A stretch of 39,306 nt of DNA, taken from contig JAYOLW010000015.1 in NCBI GenBank assembly GCA_038120515.1, positions 1-39,306 of the forward strand. The letters run 5' to 3'. The number at the start of each line of letters is the position of its first letter. Position 1 is the stretch's first letter. Shown here one piece after another: positions 8,397 through 17,087 of this stretch. Origin of the DNA: JADHOX01 sp038120515. Lineage in GTDB: Bacteria > Pseudomonadota > Alphaproteobacteria > Rickettsiales > JABIRX01. The notes under the pieces are model-generated. The model searched no databases and was not told the DNA's origin. It saw only the letters and a program-made list of their open reading frames with translations. A program made the position numbers and the translations under genes.

Positions 8397-9752
8397 TTAT
8401 GCAACAATAGAGTGCTTGTTTAAGCCGCCAGTGAAATATTTATCAAATATTGATGAGACAATTCTGGTTATTTGACGTGCATTTTGATTAATTTGAATTG
8501 ATGAGTCAGTAACTTCGAGTAATCCATCTTGAGCAAGAGGTTCAAGCTTTCTTAATGAATCTTGAAATTCTAATAATTTAAAATTGCTATCCTTAAGTAT
8601 TTTATTCAAATCAACCTTAAGATAACACATGATCTCGTCAATTATAGCTTTACGAATTCTATCATCTTCACTGGTCTCTATGCCTTTCGTAATTGGGAAG
8701 TCACCATTTTGAAGAGCAGGGCCATATTTTGAAATCATAGTTTGATTTTGCAGATAACCATGTGGCATATAGCTTATTGATGAAACGCCAAGGCCAAGAA
8801 GAATATCAGCCTTATCAGACGTATAACCTTGAAAGTTACGTTTTAAAGTCCCATCTTTTAAGGATTTTAACATCGAATCATCAGCTAAGGTAAAATGATC
8901 TAAACCAATAGCATGATATGAATTATTAGTTAAGAATTTGTGAGCTAAACTAAACATCTCTAGTCTTTCCTCATGATTTGGTAAATCTACCTCATTGATA
9001 TGTTGCATGTTTTTTTTCATCCAAGGTACATGAGCATAGCCAAAAAATGCTATTCTACTTGGTTTTAGACTAATTGATTGCTCCAAATTCCTTTGAATTA
9101 CCTCAAGGTTTTGTTTCGGTAATCCATAAATTAAATCAAAGTTAATGTTATTAATGTTATATTTACGAAATAACTCAGTAATGTTTTTAACAAGTTCAAA
9201 TGATTGAACTCTATTAATTGCTTCTTGCACCTCAAGATCAAAATCTTGAATACCAAAACTAATCCGATTTACTCCATTATCAGCATATGATTTAACTTTG
9301 TCTTCAGTGATAGTCCTTGGGTCAACTTCAATTGCAAATTCAATATTTTTAGAAAATTTAAATAATGATCTTACTTTGGCAATAAGCTTATCAAATATCT
9401 TTGGCTCTAATATAGTAGGGGTTCCGCCACCAAAATGAATATGGATAACTTCATTATCATGATTTAGATTTTGCTTAAGCAAATCAAGCTCTAACATTAA
9501 TAAATCTATATAATTATTGATAGGGTCATCAAAATTCACAACTTTGGTATGACAACCACAATAATGGCAGAGCTTACGACAAAAAGGTATATGAAAATAA
9601 AGTGATAAAGTTTGATCTTTATTAATTTGCTGTAACCAACTTTTATATATATCAGAATTTATCTTATCAGTAAAATGCGGAGCTGTTGGATAGCTTGTAT
9701 ATCTTGGAGCAAGATTATTATATTTTAAAATTTTACTATTTATTTCATTCAT
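8397..9752 (-). CDS. hemN: Oxygen-independent coproporphyrinogen III oxidase
   Basis: This 451-residue radical SAM enzyme decarboxylates coproporphyrinogen III to protoporphyrinogen IX in haem synthesis without oxygen. The N-terminal RYTSYPTAPHF block, typical of true HemN, precedes the cluster cysteines C58-x3-C62-x2-C65-x-C67 (FCRKLCHYCGC). IHFGGGTPTIL binds S-adenosylmethionine, and NRISFGIQDFD and FDLIYGLPKQ follow. The length agrees with E. coli HemN (457), and the extra N-terminal segment separates it from the HemW/HemN-like chaperones. Its ATG overlaps the stop of the upstream U32 gene by 4 bases (ATGA), so the two are cotranscribed and probably translationally coupled. Confidence 0.94.
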   Translation of the reverse strand: MNEINSKILKYNNLAPRYTSYPTAPHFTDKINSDIYKSWLQQINKDQTLSLYFHIPFCRKLCHYCGCHTKVVNFDDPINNYIDLLMLELDLLKQNLNHDNEVIHIHFGGGTPTILEPKIFDKLIAKVRSLFKFSKNIEFAIEVDPRTITEDKVKSYADNGVNRISFGIQDFDLEVQEAINRVQSFELVKNITELFRKYNINNINFDLIYGLPKQNLEVIQRNLEQSISLKPSRIAFFGYAHVPWMKKNMQHINEVDLPNHEERLEMFSLAHKFLTNNSYHAIGLDHFTLADDSMLKSLKDGTLKRNFQGYTSDKADILLGLGVSSISYMPHGYLQNQTMISKYGPALQNGDFPITKGIETSEDDRIRKAIIDEIMCYLKVDLNKILKDSNFKLLEFQDSLRKLEPLAQDGLLEVTDSSIQINQNARQITRIVSSIFDKYFTGGLNKHSIVA

Positions 9753-11410
9753 AGGGCTTTTTCCTTAAGCATTACGCCAATTTTTTGATCTTTAAGCTTA
9801 GCTCTTGCAGCTGCATATTTATCATCATGCCAAAATAATAAACAACCATTACAACCACGACCGCAACAACCGTCTAAACCTAATCTTGGCGTTTTAGTTG
9901 TAGGGTTCTTAACATTGTTTTCTTCGATATTTTGAACTAAATCACTGCGTGCTTTATTTAATAGATTTTCAGCATTCTGACCATCTTCAATTTTGTTGGC
10001 TATTTTGTCATATTTAATACGAGATTTCTCTACAGCACTAATTGGCTTTTCTTTTCTAAGTACTGTAAATACTGGCAGACGATCTTGAAGTGATGAAATA
10101 TCTTCTTGGTCAAATACCGAAAGTGGAATTTTAATTCTAGGGTTATGACCAGGGTTCATTGACTGCTTTATTTGATCATTCTTATTAAAATCAATAAATT
10201 CATATAATCTTAAAAAGATAGTATCTAGTGGAGCAGGGGGCACAAATTCTAGAACATCACCTGAAACTAAACGGTTTTTAACATCGACAATCATATAATC
10301 TTCATGCCACTCGCTAATAATACCAGCAAACTCCCATTCAGATGTTGATTTGGTATTTAAATAATTATGTGAAAGGTTTTTTAATCTGCCTTCGTGAAAT
10401 GCAATAGTATAACCACGATTTGATAATGTATCTAATTCAGTTAAATATTTATCAGCTGACCAATTCTCAGGATCTTTATACCAATCATCAATTGCCATTC
10501 TGTATGATCTTGCTGCAATTGCGACATAGTAAATACTTTTATTCCTGCCCTCAATTTTAAATGAATCAATTCCAAGGGAAAGATACTCATCTAATTTAGG
10601 CATTAAATTTAAATCTTTAGAATTTAGAATATAAGAACCACGTACATCTTCTTCAAATGGCATGAATTCACCTGGTCTCATTTCTTCTTCTAAAAGAAAT
10701 TCAAACATATCTTTGTTTTGATCATTGATTTCAAGCTCTTGAATGGTTCCGTCCTTTAGACGCATTTTTAATTTATAGTTCCATCTACAGCTATGAGCGC
10801 AGTTTCCCTGGTTCGCACCTCTCTCAGACATAAAATTTGAAAGTAAACATCTACCCGAATATGTCATACACATTGCACCATGGACAAAAACCTCGAGTTT
10901 AATATTCTGACATTTTTCTCTAATCTCCTTAAGTTCTTGAAAGCTTACCTCGCGCGCTAAAACACATAATGCTGCTCCTTGATCCTTCCAAAAATCTACT
11001 GTTAATGATGAACATATATTTGCTTGAGTTGATATATGAAGATCAAGTTCAGGTGCGTGTTTTTTTACGAAAGCAAAAACACCAGGGTCTGCAATAATTA
11101 CCCCGTCTGGTTTAGCCTTTTTAATTGTATCAATAAAAGTTGGAAGTTTTTCTATATCTTTATTATGAGAAAATAAATTAAGCGTAAGATATACTCTTTT
11201 GCCATAAGAATGAGCATAGTCAATAGCATCAATTAATTCATCTAAGGTGAACTCAGATTGAGTTCTAAGTGATAGATCTGGAGTTCCAATATAAATACTA
11301 TCAGCGCCATAATGAACAGCAATTTTTAGTTTTTCAATCGAACCTGCAGGAACTAAAAGTTCTGTTTTTTCACCAAAAGGTGTTAATTGAGCTAATTTAT
11401 TAATAGTCAT
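9749..11410 (-). CDS. U32-family protein, TrhP (YegQ)-like tRNA hydroxylation factor, extra C-terminal Cys motif
   Basis: The 553-residue protein has the U32 core: ELLVPAGSIEKLKIAVHYGAD at the start, HISTQANI in the barrel, then VFVHGAMCMTYSGRCLLSN and GNCAHSCRW. Cysteines C181, C188, C204 and C208 match the four Fe-S ligands known in this superfamily. The order and wording fit YegQ/TrhP (prephenate-dependent 5-hydroxyuridine in tRNA) better than UbiU/UbiV or RlhA. It is about 100 residues longer than E. coli TrhP. The extension ends with DGCCGRGCNGCLLFWHDD, where C515, C516, C520 and C523 form a second cluster resembling the CCGxGCxxC motif of small oxidoreductase-like domains. Protease activity is unlikely. 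The 4-base overlap with hemN suggests joint expression of two Fe-S enzymes. Confidence 0.82.
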   Translation of the reverse strand: MTINKLAQLTPFGEKTELLVPAGSIEKLKIAVHYGADSIYIGTPDLSLRTQSEFTLDELIDAIDYAHSYGKRVYLTLNLFSHNKDIEKLPTFIDTIKKAKPDGVIIADPGVFAFVKKHAPELDLHISTQANICSSLTVDFWKDQGAALCVLAREVSFQELKEIREKCQNIKLEVFVHGAMCMTYSGRCLLSNFMSERGANQGNCAHSCRWNYKLKMRLKDGTIQELEINDQNKDMFEFLLEEEMRPGEFMPFEEDVRGSYILNSKDLNLMPKLDEYLSLGIDSFKIEGRNKSIYYVAIAARSYRMAIDDWYKDPENWSADKYLTELDTLSNRGYTIAFHEGRLKNLSHNYLNTKSTSEWEFAGIISEWHEDYMIVDVKNRLVSGDVLEFVPPAPLDTIFLRLYEFIDFNKNDQIKQSMNPGHNPRIKIPLSVFDQEDISSLQDRLPVFTVLRKEKPISAVEKSRIKYDKIANKIEDGQNAENLLNKARSDLVQNIEENNVKNPTTKTPRLGLDGCCGRGCNGCLLFWHDDKYAAARAKLKDQKIGVMLKEKAL

Positions 11411-11472
11411 GATTTTAAATAAAATAACCTTATACAGCTAATAAGATAAAATTTATAGCAATTTTTTTATTA

Positions 11473-12714
11473 CTACAACTTGTAACGCTTTACATTAAAA
11501 CTATCCTGTAAAGTATTGTTATTACTAGCCAATGAGGCGATAAGATGAGATGCGCTAGCAGCAGATAATGTAAAACCAAGATTGGCATGCCCTAAGTTAA
11601 AATATAAATTTTGATATAATGTAGAATTACCAATTATAGGCAATCTATCACTTGAGATTGGTCTAAAACCACACCAAATATCTTGATAATCTTCGATGAC
11701 AATTTCCTGATCAAAGATATTATTTAATTTGCTCTTTATAAAATTAAGTCTGTTTAAGGAAATATCCTTATTAAAACCTTCAAAGTCATATAAACCAGAA
11801 ACTCTTACACAGCCATCAAATGGTGTAAGAACAATTTTACTATCATGATCAATCAAACATTTTTCTAATTTTAATTTTTTACAATTAAAACTATAGCCTT
11901 TTAAAGGAAGAATTGGCAATCTCAACTTAAAGTGCTGGACTAACTCCTCTATGTAAACCCCTGTAGTTACTAACAATCTCTCGGTGATTACATTGTTGTT
12001 ATTAGTTGTGACATCCGTTATCTTTCCATTACTAATATTAATATTTTTAATAGTTTGGTTAGTTAATAATTTAAAATTTTTATTATTTTTTAGATAATTT
12101 AATATGGTTTCAATTACATGATATGTATTACCTGACATATCATCAGGGAAATATATAGCATTGAAATCATTGTCTTTGTAATTTGCTATATACTGTTTTA
12201 AATCAATGTTACTTATAACTTGATGATTTATATTATGTTTATCAAAAGAATTTATTAAATTTTGAACCTTATTAAATGAATTTGTTTGTCTAAATAATTG
12301 AATAGATCCAGTTTTCTTAATTCCAATTTCTGGTAATTCTTTGGCTAAATTCTGAAATTCAAGCTGGCTTTTACAGGCAAGATCAAAAAGATCTAAATAT
12401 TGCCTTTCTTTATTTTTAGGTAAGTTCTTAAGAAATTTTAGAGACCATGAAGGATTTTTTATTAATTCTAAATAACTTACGTTAATTGGTGAATTGTTAG
12501 AATATATATTCTTTAACAAATATCTGAAAATATTAATATCGCATACAGAAAAAAAATGCGAAAAACTTAATTGGCCTCCATTTTGAAAAGAAGCACCCAT
12601 TCCAGGAGCTTTATTCTTTTCAATAAGGCAAACAGAGTAATTATTCTTAATTGCATAATATGCAGTTAAAACCCCAATAATTCCGCCACCTAATATAGTT
12701 ATATCTTTTCTCAT
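11473..12714 (-). CDS. FAD-dependent D-amino acid dehydrogenase (DadA-like)
   Basis: This 413-residue flavoprotein opens with the FAD-binding motif ITILGGGIIGVLTAYYA and the EKN acid that contacts ribose. GASFQNGGQLS is the DadA-type block after it. The C-terminal part has DIWCGFRPISSDRLPIIG and NLYFNLGHANLGFTLS, matching the conserved C-terminus of DadA and related DAO-family oxidoreductases. DadA oxidises D-alanine and other D-amino acids to keto acids, feeding electrons to the respiratory chain. A GGAAGGA Shine-Dalgarno sequence lies upstream, near 12725-12731. The gene follows pgm by 28 bases in the galU-ugd-pgm direction, probably in the same transcript. Substrate assignment is from family resemblance only; a glycine or proline oxidase-like role is possible. 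Confidence 0.8.
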   Translation of the reverse strand: MRKDITILGGGIIGVLTAYYAIKNNYSVCLIEKNKAPGMGASFQNGGQLSFSHFFSVCDINIFRYLLKNIYSNNSPINVSYLELIKNPSWSLKFLKNLPKNKERQYLDLFDLACKSQLEFQNLAKELPEIGIKKTGSIQLFRQTNSFNKVQNLINSFDKHNINHQVISNIDLKQYIANYKDNDFNAIYFPDDMSGNTYHVIETILNYLKNNKNFKLLTNQTIKNINISNGKITDVTTNNNNVITERLLVTTGVYIEELVQHFKLRLPILPLKGYSFNCKKLKLEKCLIDHDSKIVLTPFDGCVRVSGLYDFEGFNKDISLNRLNFIKSKLNNIFDQEIVIEDYQDIWCGFRPISSDRLPIIGNSTLYQNLYFNLGHANLGFTLSAASASHLIASLASNNNTLQDSFNVKRYKL

Positions 12715-12742
12715 TTTTTACAAATCCTTCCTTAATGGAGGT

Positions 12743-14121
12743 TTATTCAATAGGTAATGTTAATTTATGCGGTTTTAAATAAAAATTAATCTCATCTTTA
12801 AGTTTTTCAAGATTTTCAATTGATTTTGCCTCGCATCTAACTACTATCACTGCTGATGTATTAGAAGCTCTTATAAGCCACCAACCAATATCACTTGTGA
12901 ATCTAACACCATCTATATCGTTAAAATCAATATTTTCTGATCTTAAGGAATTTTGAATTGCTTCAACAATTTTAAATTTTTGACTTTCTTCACATGGTAT
13001 TTTTATTTCATTGCTTGCAAATGTTTCTGGAAGACTATCAAGATATTCATCTAATTTGATATTTTGTCTTGAAATTATATCAAGCAATCTAACACCGGCA
13101 TATAAGGCATCATCAAAACCATAATATTTGTCTTTAAAGAAAATATGGCCGCTCATTTCACCTGCAATCAGAGCATCTTCTTCTTGCATTTTGCTTTTAA
13201 TAAGAGAGTGACCAGTTTTCCAAATAATTGGCTTACCACCATATTCGGTAACTTTTTCAACAAATACATTACTAGCTTTTACATCTGCAATAATTGTACT
13301 GTTTGGCTTTCTTGAGATTAACTCTTTCGCAAAGAAAGTTAATAATTGATCTCCCCAAATTACACGACCCAATCTATCAATGACACCAATTCTATCAGCA
13401 TCACCATCAAAAGCGATACCAAGATCCGCATTTTCTGATTTCAGCTTAGCCTTTAATTGTTCAAGATTCTTTTCAATTGTGGGATCAGGGAAGTGATTTG
13501 GAAAACTTCCATCGATGACATCGTTAATAACAATATGTGTACCATCTAGTCTTTTAACTAATTGACCACATAATTCTGCGGCAGCTCCATTTGCTGGATC
13601 CCAAATAACTTTAAGATTAGGATTTATTGAAATGTTTTCGGTAAGACGGTCAATATATTTTTCGTTAATATTTATACTTTCAATTGAACCAACTCCTTTG
13701 GCAAAATCACCAATCATAGCTTCATTTGCTAAAATTTTTATATCATTACCAAAAAATGATTTTGCAGCTTTAGTAATTTTAAAACCATTATATTCAGATG
13801 GATTATGGGATGCAGTTATCACTATTGCATAATCATTTGGAATTGTATTTGCAGCATAATAAAGTAATGGAGTAGGGACTAAACCAATATCAATAATCTT
13901 GATACCAGTTGATATAAGACCCTCCAAAAGAAAGTGCCGCATTTCAGGAGATGTATGTCTACCATCATAGCCAATTATGACTTGTTTATGTTTTGATTTT
14001 GATGATCTAGTACCAATTGCTTTGCCTAAAATCAAAGCATNNNNNNNNNNTTAAATAAATCCTTGTCAACAATACCTCTAATATCATATTCTCTTAAAAT
14101 AGTTGGATCAATTTTCCTCAT
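12743..14121 (-). CDS. Phosphomannomutase/phosphoglucomutase, interrupted by an assembly gap
   Basis: The start is the ATG at 14121-14119, giving MRKIDPTILREYDIRGIVDK, the classic N-terminus of AlgC/ManB-type enzymes. The N-run at 14041-14050 interrupts the gene. Sequence resumes as ALILGKAIGTRSSK and continues to TAA at 12743. Key parts are ITASHNPSEYNGFK (phosphoserine), DGDADRIG (metal loop), GEMSGHIFF (sugar specificity) and RASNTSAVIVVR (phosphate contact). The enzyme interconverts hexose 6- and 1-phosphates. It follows galU and ugd in the same direction, so glucose-1-phosphate supply for UDP-glucose is the likely role. A frame beginning at 14035 would miss the first ~27 residues. The gene looks intact apart from the missing bases. 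Confidence 0.9.
14041..14050. other. Assembly gap (10 N) inside the phosphomutase gene
   Basis: Ten N bases stand between the codons for DKDLF (minus strand, ending at 14051) and for ALILGKA. For the frame to continue, the true missing length must be 2 modulo 3, which ten is not. Alignment by eye to AlgC-type N-termini suggests about one full missing codon plus two split codons, i.e. about 5 bases. The N-run is therefore a placeholder of arbitrary length. Confidence 0.9.
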
Positions 14122-14139
14122 AATTACGACTCTAAAATA

Positions 14140-15441
14140 CTAATTACCACGTTTATAAATTGAAATTTTTGAATCTGAAAGCTTTTTAACATCCAGCAGA
14201 TTTCTAGTATCATAAATAACTTTATTATTCATTTTTAATGCTAATGATTTATAGTTATAAGTCTTAAATTCAGGCCATTCTGTTAATATCAAACATATAT
14301 CACTATCTACAAAAATTTCTTGATGATTATCAGCAATGATAATTTCATCATCAAGTAGTTTATTTACAATATTCTTACATGCTTCTGGATCATAAGCTTT
14401 GATACTATATCCTCTTTTTAATAGTTCGTTAATTATTATAATTGATTGAGAAGATCTAACATCATCAGTACCGGCTTTAAATGTTAAACCTAATATAGAA
14501 ATTACCTTACCAGATTTAACAAGTGCGCAAGTTCTATCAATAATATGGTCAATGGTGTTTTTATTTGAATTGTTAATAGCAGCAATTACATCATGCGAAA
14601 TGTTTAAATCTTTAAATGACCTTGAAAATGATGCAGAGTCTTTTGGAAAACATGAACCACCAAAACCAGGTCCTGGATTCATAAAGCTTGAATCAATTCT
14701 TTTATCACTAATAAGAATTTTTTTAATATCACTAAAATTAGCTGAAAGATTTTCAGATAAATTAGCAATTTCATTAATAAAAGCTATTTTAAGAGCTAGG
14801 AAATTATTAGCTGTATATTTGGCAATTTCACTAGAAATTGGTGTGGTTTCAATATATTCGACTTTTTGGTCGATAAGTGGCTGATATATTCTCCTAAGAG
14901 TTAATCTAGCAAAGTCAGATTCAACTCCAACAACTACTCGGTCTGGATTTAAAAAATCATCTATAGCTTGACCCTGAGCAAGAAATTCTGGGTTTACTGC
15001 AAGATGCAAAATTTTTTTATGTTCTGCAATTTTATGCTTTATTTTTTCATATGTGCCAAGTGGAGCAGTGGATTTATTAATGATTAAGCTGTTATCTGAG
15101 GCATATTTAAATATGTCATCAAGTGCATTATTAATTTGCGAAAGGTCAGTTTCTGAAGTTTCATAATCAAAAGGGGTGCCAACAGCAATAAATATAACCT
15201 GTTTTTTTGCAAGTTTACTAAGATCATCAGAAAATATTATTTGTTTTTGGCTAATTGCATCGGCAAGTAATTGATCAATATTTTGTTCAAAAAGCGTCGA
15301 CTCTCCATTATTTAATTTTTGTATTTTTTGTTTATCTTTATCAAAAGCAGTAACATGGTGTCCTAATTTACAAAAACATAAGGCCGAAACTAAGCCAACA
15401 TAACCTGTTCCTATTATAGCAATTTCAAGTTTATCCGACAT
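14140..15441 (-). CDS. ugd: UDP-glucose 6-dehydrogenase
   Basis: The 433-residue enzyme oxidises UDP-glucose twice with NAD+ to UDP-glucuronate. The N-terminal Rossmann motif IAIIGTGYVGLVSALCF, the ESTLFEQNIDQLL region and NPEFLAQGQAIDDFLNPDR are standard for the family. The catalytic cysteine lies in PGPGFGGSCFPKDSASF. The C-terminal domain has LGLTFKAGTDDVRSSQS. Length is normal for bacterial Ugd. It is immediately downstream of galU with no spacer and 18 bases upstream of the phosphomutase gene, so the three form an operon for UDP-glucuronate. Use in lipopolysaccharide or capsule is inferred; no glycosyltransferase is in the window. Confidence 0.95.
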   Translation of the reverse strand: MSDKLEIAIIGTGYVGLVSALCFCKLGHHVTAFDKDKQKIQKLNNGESTLFEQNIDQLLADAISQKQIIFSDDLSKLAKKQVIFIAVGTPFDYETSETDLSQINNALDDIFKYASDNSLIINKSTAPLGTYEKIKHKIAEHKKILHLAVNPEFLAQGQAIDDFLNPDRVVVGVESDFARLTLRRIYQPLIDQKVEYIETTPISSEIAKYTANNFLALKIAFINEIANLSENLSANFSDIKKILISDKRIDSSFMNPGPGFGGSCFPKDSASFSRSFKDLNISHDVIAAINNSNKNTIDHIIDRTCALVKSGKVISILGLTFKAGTDDVRSSQSIIIINELLKRGYSIKAYDPEACKNIVNKLLDDEIIIADNHQEIFVDSDICLILTEWPEFKTYNYKSLALKMNNKVIYDTRNLLDVKKLSDSKISIYKRGN

Positions 15442-16305
15442 TTAACTATATTTTTTAATTATATCTTTGAATTCTGACGATGGTAGAGCTAACTTAGCAA
15501 AGCTAACATTTGCATCTAACCAACCGGCTGGGCTACCACAATCAAATCTATTTTCTTTAAATTCAAGCGCATAAAAATCTTGTTTTTTAAGAAGTTTGTT
15601 TAAAGCATCAGTAAGTTGAATTTCACCACCAACACCAACAGTTTTTTCATTTAAAATTTCAAAAATTTCAGGCTGTAAAATATAACGACCAATAATAGCA
15701 AAATTTGATGGAGCATCTTGAGATTCAGGTTTTTCTATCATGGATGAAATTTTTAACAAATCTCCAACTTGCTCAAAATCAATAATACCATATTTGTTGG
15801 TTTGATCATTAGGTACTTGATAAACACCAATTAAATTAGATTTAGGCGGTAATTTTTCAAAAACATCAATCATATTTTGCATAAAACTTTGCTTTGATTG
15901 CAGTAATTCATCAGCTAGAGTTATTGCAAATGCCTCGTTTTTAATAAAGTTTCGAGCACACCAAATTGCATGGCCAAGACCTAACGGTTCTTGTTGTCTA
16001 ATAAAAGCAATCTGCCCCGCATCTGGAAGCCAATTTTTCGTAAGTGATAATTCATCATGCTTTTGTTTGTTATTGAGAACTGTTTGCAACTCATATGCGT
16101 GATCAAAATGATTATTAATAGCATTTTTATTTCTACCAGTAATAAATATAAACTCATCAATACCAGCACTAAATGCTTCATCATAAGCATATTGAATAAT
16201 TGGTTTGTTATAAACAGGTAGCATTTCCTTAGGCAATGATTTTGTTGCAGGTAGAAATCTTGTACCGAGACCGCCAACAGGTAAAACTATTTTTTTGACG
16301 TGCAT
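15442..16305 (-). CDS. galU: UTP-glucose-1-phosphate uridylyltransferase
   Basis: The 287-residue enzyme makes UDP-glucose from UTP and glucose-1-phosphate. The nucleotide-binding start KIVLPVGGLGTRFLPATKS with PKEMLPVYNKPIIQYAYDEA is diagnostic of GalU. QQEPLGLGHAIWCAR, FAITLADELL and GGEIQLTDALNKLL follow in the usual order, as does FDCGSPAGWLDANV near the end. It is first in the galU-ugd-pgm run and diverges from the GST gene across an 88-base AT-rich region. That region contains the 10-bp palindrome AAACTAGTTT at 16341-16350, which could be an operator but could equally be chance. Confidence 0.96.
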   Translation of the reverse strand: MHVKKIVLPVGGLGTRFLPATKSLPKEMLPVYNKPIIQYAYDEAFSAGIDEFIFITGRNKNAINNHFDHAYELQTVLNNKQKHDELSLTKNWLPDAGQIAFIRQQEPLGLGHAIWCARNFIKNEAFAITLADELLQSKQSFMQNMIDVFEKLPPKSNLIGVYQVPNDQTNKYGIIDFEQVGDLLKISSMIEKPESQDAPSNFAIIGRYILQPEIFEILNEKTVGVGGEIQLTDALNKLLKKQDFYALEFKENRFDCGSPAGWLDANVSFAKLALPSSEFKDIIKKYS

Positions 16306-16393
16306 ATTAATATTCTTGTATTAAATTTTTTTAAAACTATAAACTAGTTTGTATTAGCAAATTATTTATTCTTATCAAGGATTTGTTACTCTA

Positions 16394-17083
16394 ATGGTTA
16401 AATATAAATTATATCATTTTCCACTTTGTCCCTTTTCTCGTAAAGTTAGGCTTTTCGCCAATGAAAAAAATATTAAACTTGATTTAGCCAATGAAAATTT
16501 TTGGGATAGAAGGCCAGATTTTTTGGCATTAAATCCAACAGGGCAAGTTCCCTTAATTTTGAATTATGAAAATTCTACAGCAATAAGAGGAAGCTTAAAT
16601 ATTTGTGAGTATTTAGAAGAATCAAATAATGGAACAAAATTTATTGGTGATAATCCTGAATCAAAAGCAGAAATAATCAATATTGTTAATTGGTTTGATG
16701 AAAAATTTTATGATGAAGTAAGTTTTTATATTCTAAATGAAAGGCTTCTTAAGTTTTACAAAAAGAAAACTGGTACAAATTTAACGCCTAATCCTCATTA
16801 TGTAAGAGCTGCTAGAGTTAATTTAACATATCATCTTGAATATATTGACTTCTTATTAAAACGAACAAAATGGCTTGCTGCTAACAAAATTACTCTTGCA
16901 GATTTTGCTGCAGCTAGCCATCTTTCAGTTATTGATTATTTTGGAGATATAAACTGGTCTTTAAATGAGTCTGTCAAAGAATGGTACTCTTTGTTAAAAT
17001 CTAGGCCATGTTTTCAATCAATTCTCAATGATCATATTTCTGGATATAACCCTGTTTCAAATTATGCTAATTTAGATTTTTAA
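16394..17083 (+). CDS. Glutathione S-transferase family protein
   Basis: The 229-residue protein has a thioredoxin-fold N-terminal domain starting KYKLYHFPLCPFSRKVRLF, with Cys12 in the position of the catalytic Cys/Ser of beta/omega-like GSTs. NPTGQVPLIL supplies the cis-proline that contacts the gamma-glutamyl group, and RGSLNICEYLEE binds glutathione. The C-terminal all-helical domain contains WLAANKITLADFAAASHLSVID, the N-capping-box region typical of GSTs. Substrate is unknown; a thiol transfer or stress role is likely. It is the first gene of a tight seven-gene operon and ends 4 bases before the DgcN-like gene. No convincing promoter or ribosome-binding site is evident upstream. Confidence 0.87.
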   Translation: MVKYKLYHFPLCPFSRKVRLFANEKNIKLDLANENFWDRRPDFLALNPTGQVPLILNYENSTAIRGSLNICEYLEESNNGTKFIGDNPESKAEIINIVNWFDEKFYDEVSFYILNERLLKFYKKKTGTNLTPNPHYVRAARVNLTYHLEYIDFLLKRTKWLAANKITLADFAAASHLSVIDYFGDINWSLNESVKEWYSLLKSRPCFQSILNDHISGYNPVSNYANLDF

Positions 17084-17087
17084 TTTT

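Noticed and set aside
9749..11410. U32 protein as collagenase-like protease or UbiU/UbiV
   Set aside because: Family members studied are Fe-S hydroxylation factors; UbiU and UbiV are shorter and occur as a pair, whereas this is a single long YegQ-like protein.
14036..14121. Phosphomutase gene as a frameshifted pseudogene
   Set aside because: The apparent break coincides with ten N bases of arbitrary length; both flanks match the family perfectly in order.
14552..14884. Open frame of 110 codons on the plus strand inside ugd
   Set aside because: It lies entirely within the well-supported ugd gene on the other strand, has no family motif and no ribosome-binding site.
16341..16350. AAACTAGTTT palindrome between galU and the GST gene as operator
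   Set aside because: A single 10-bp AT-rich palindrome without a second copy or a nearby regulator gene is not enough.
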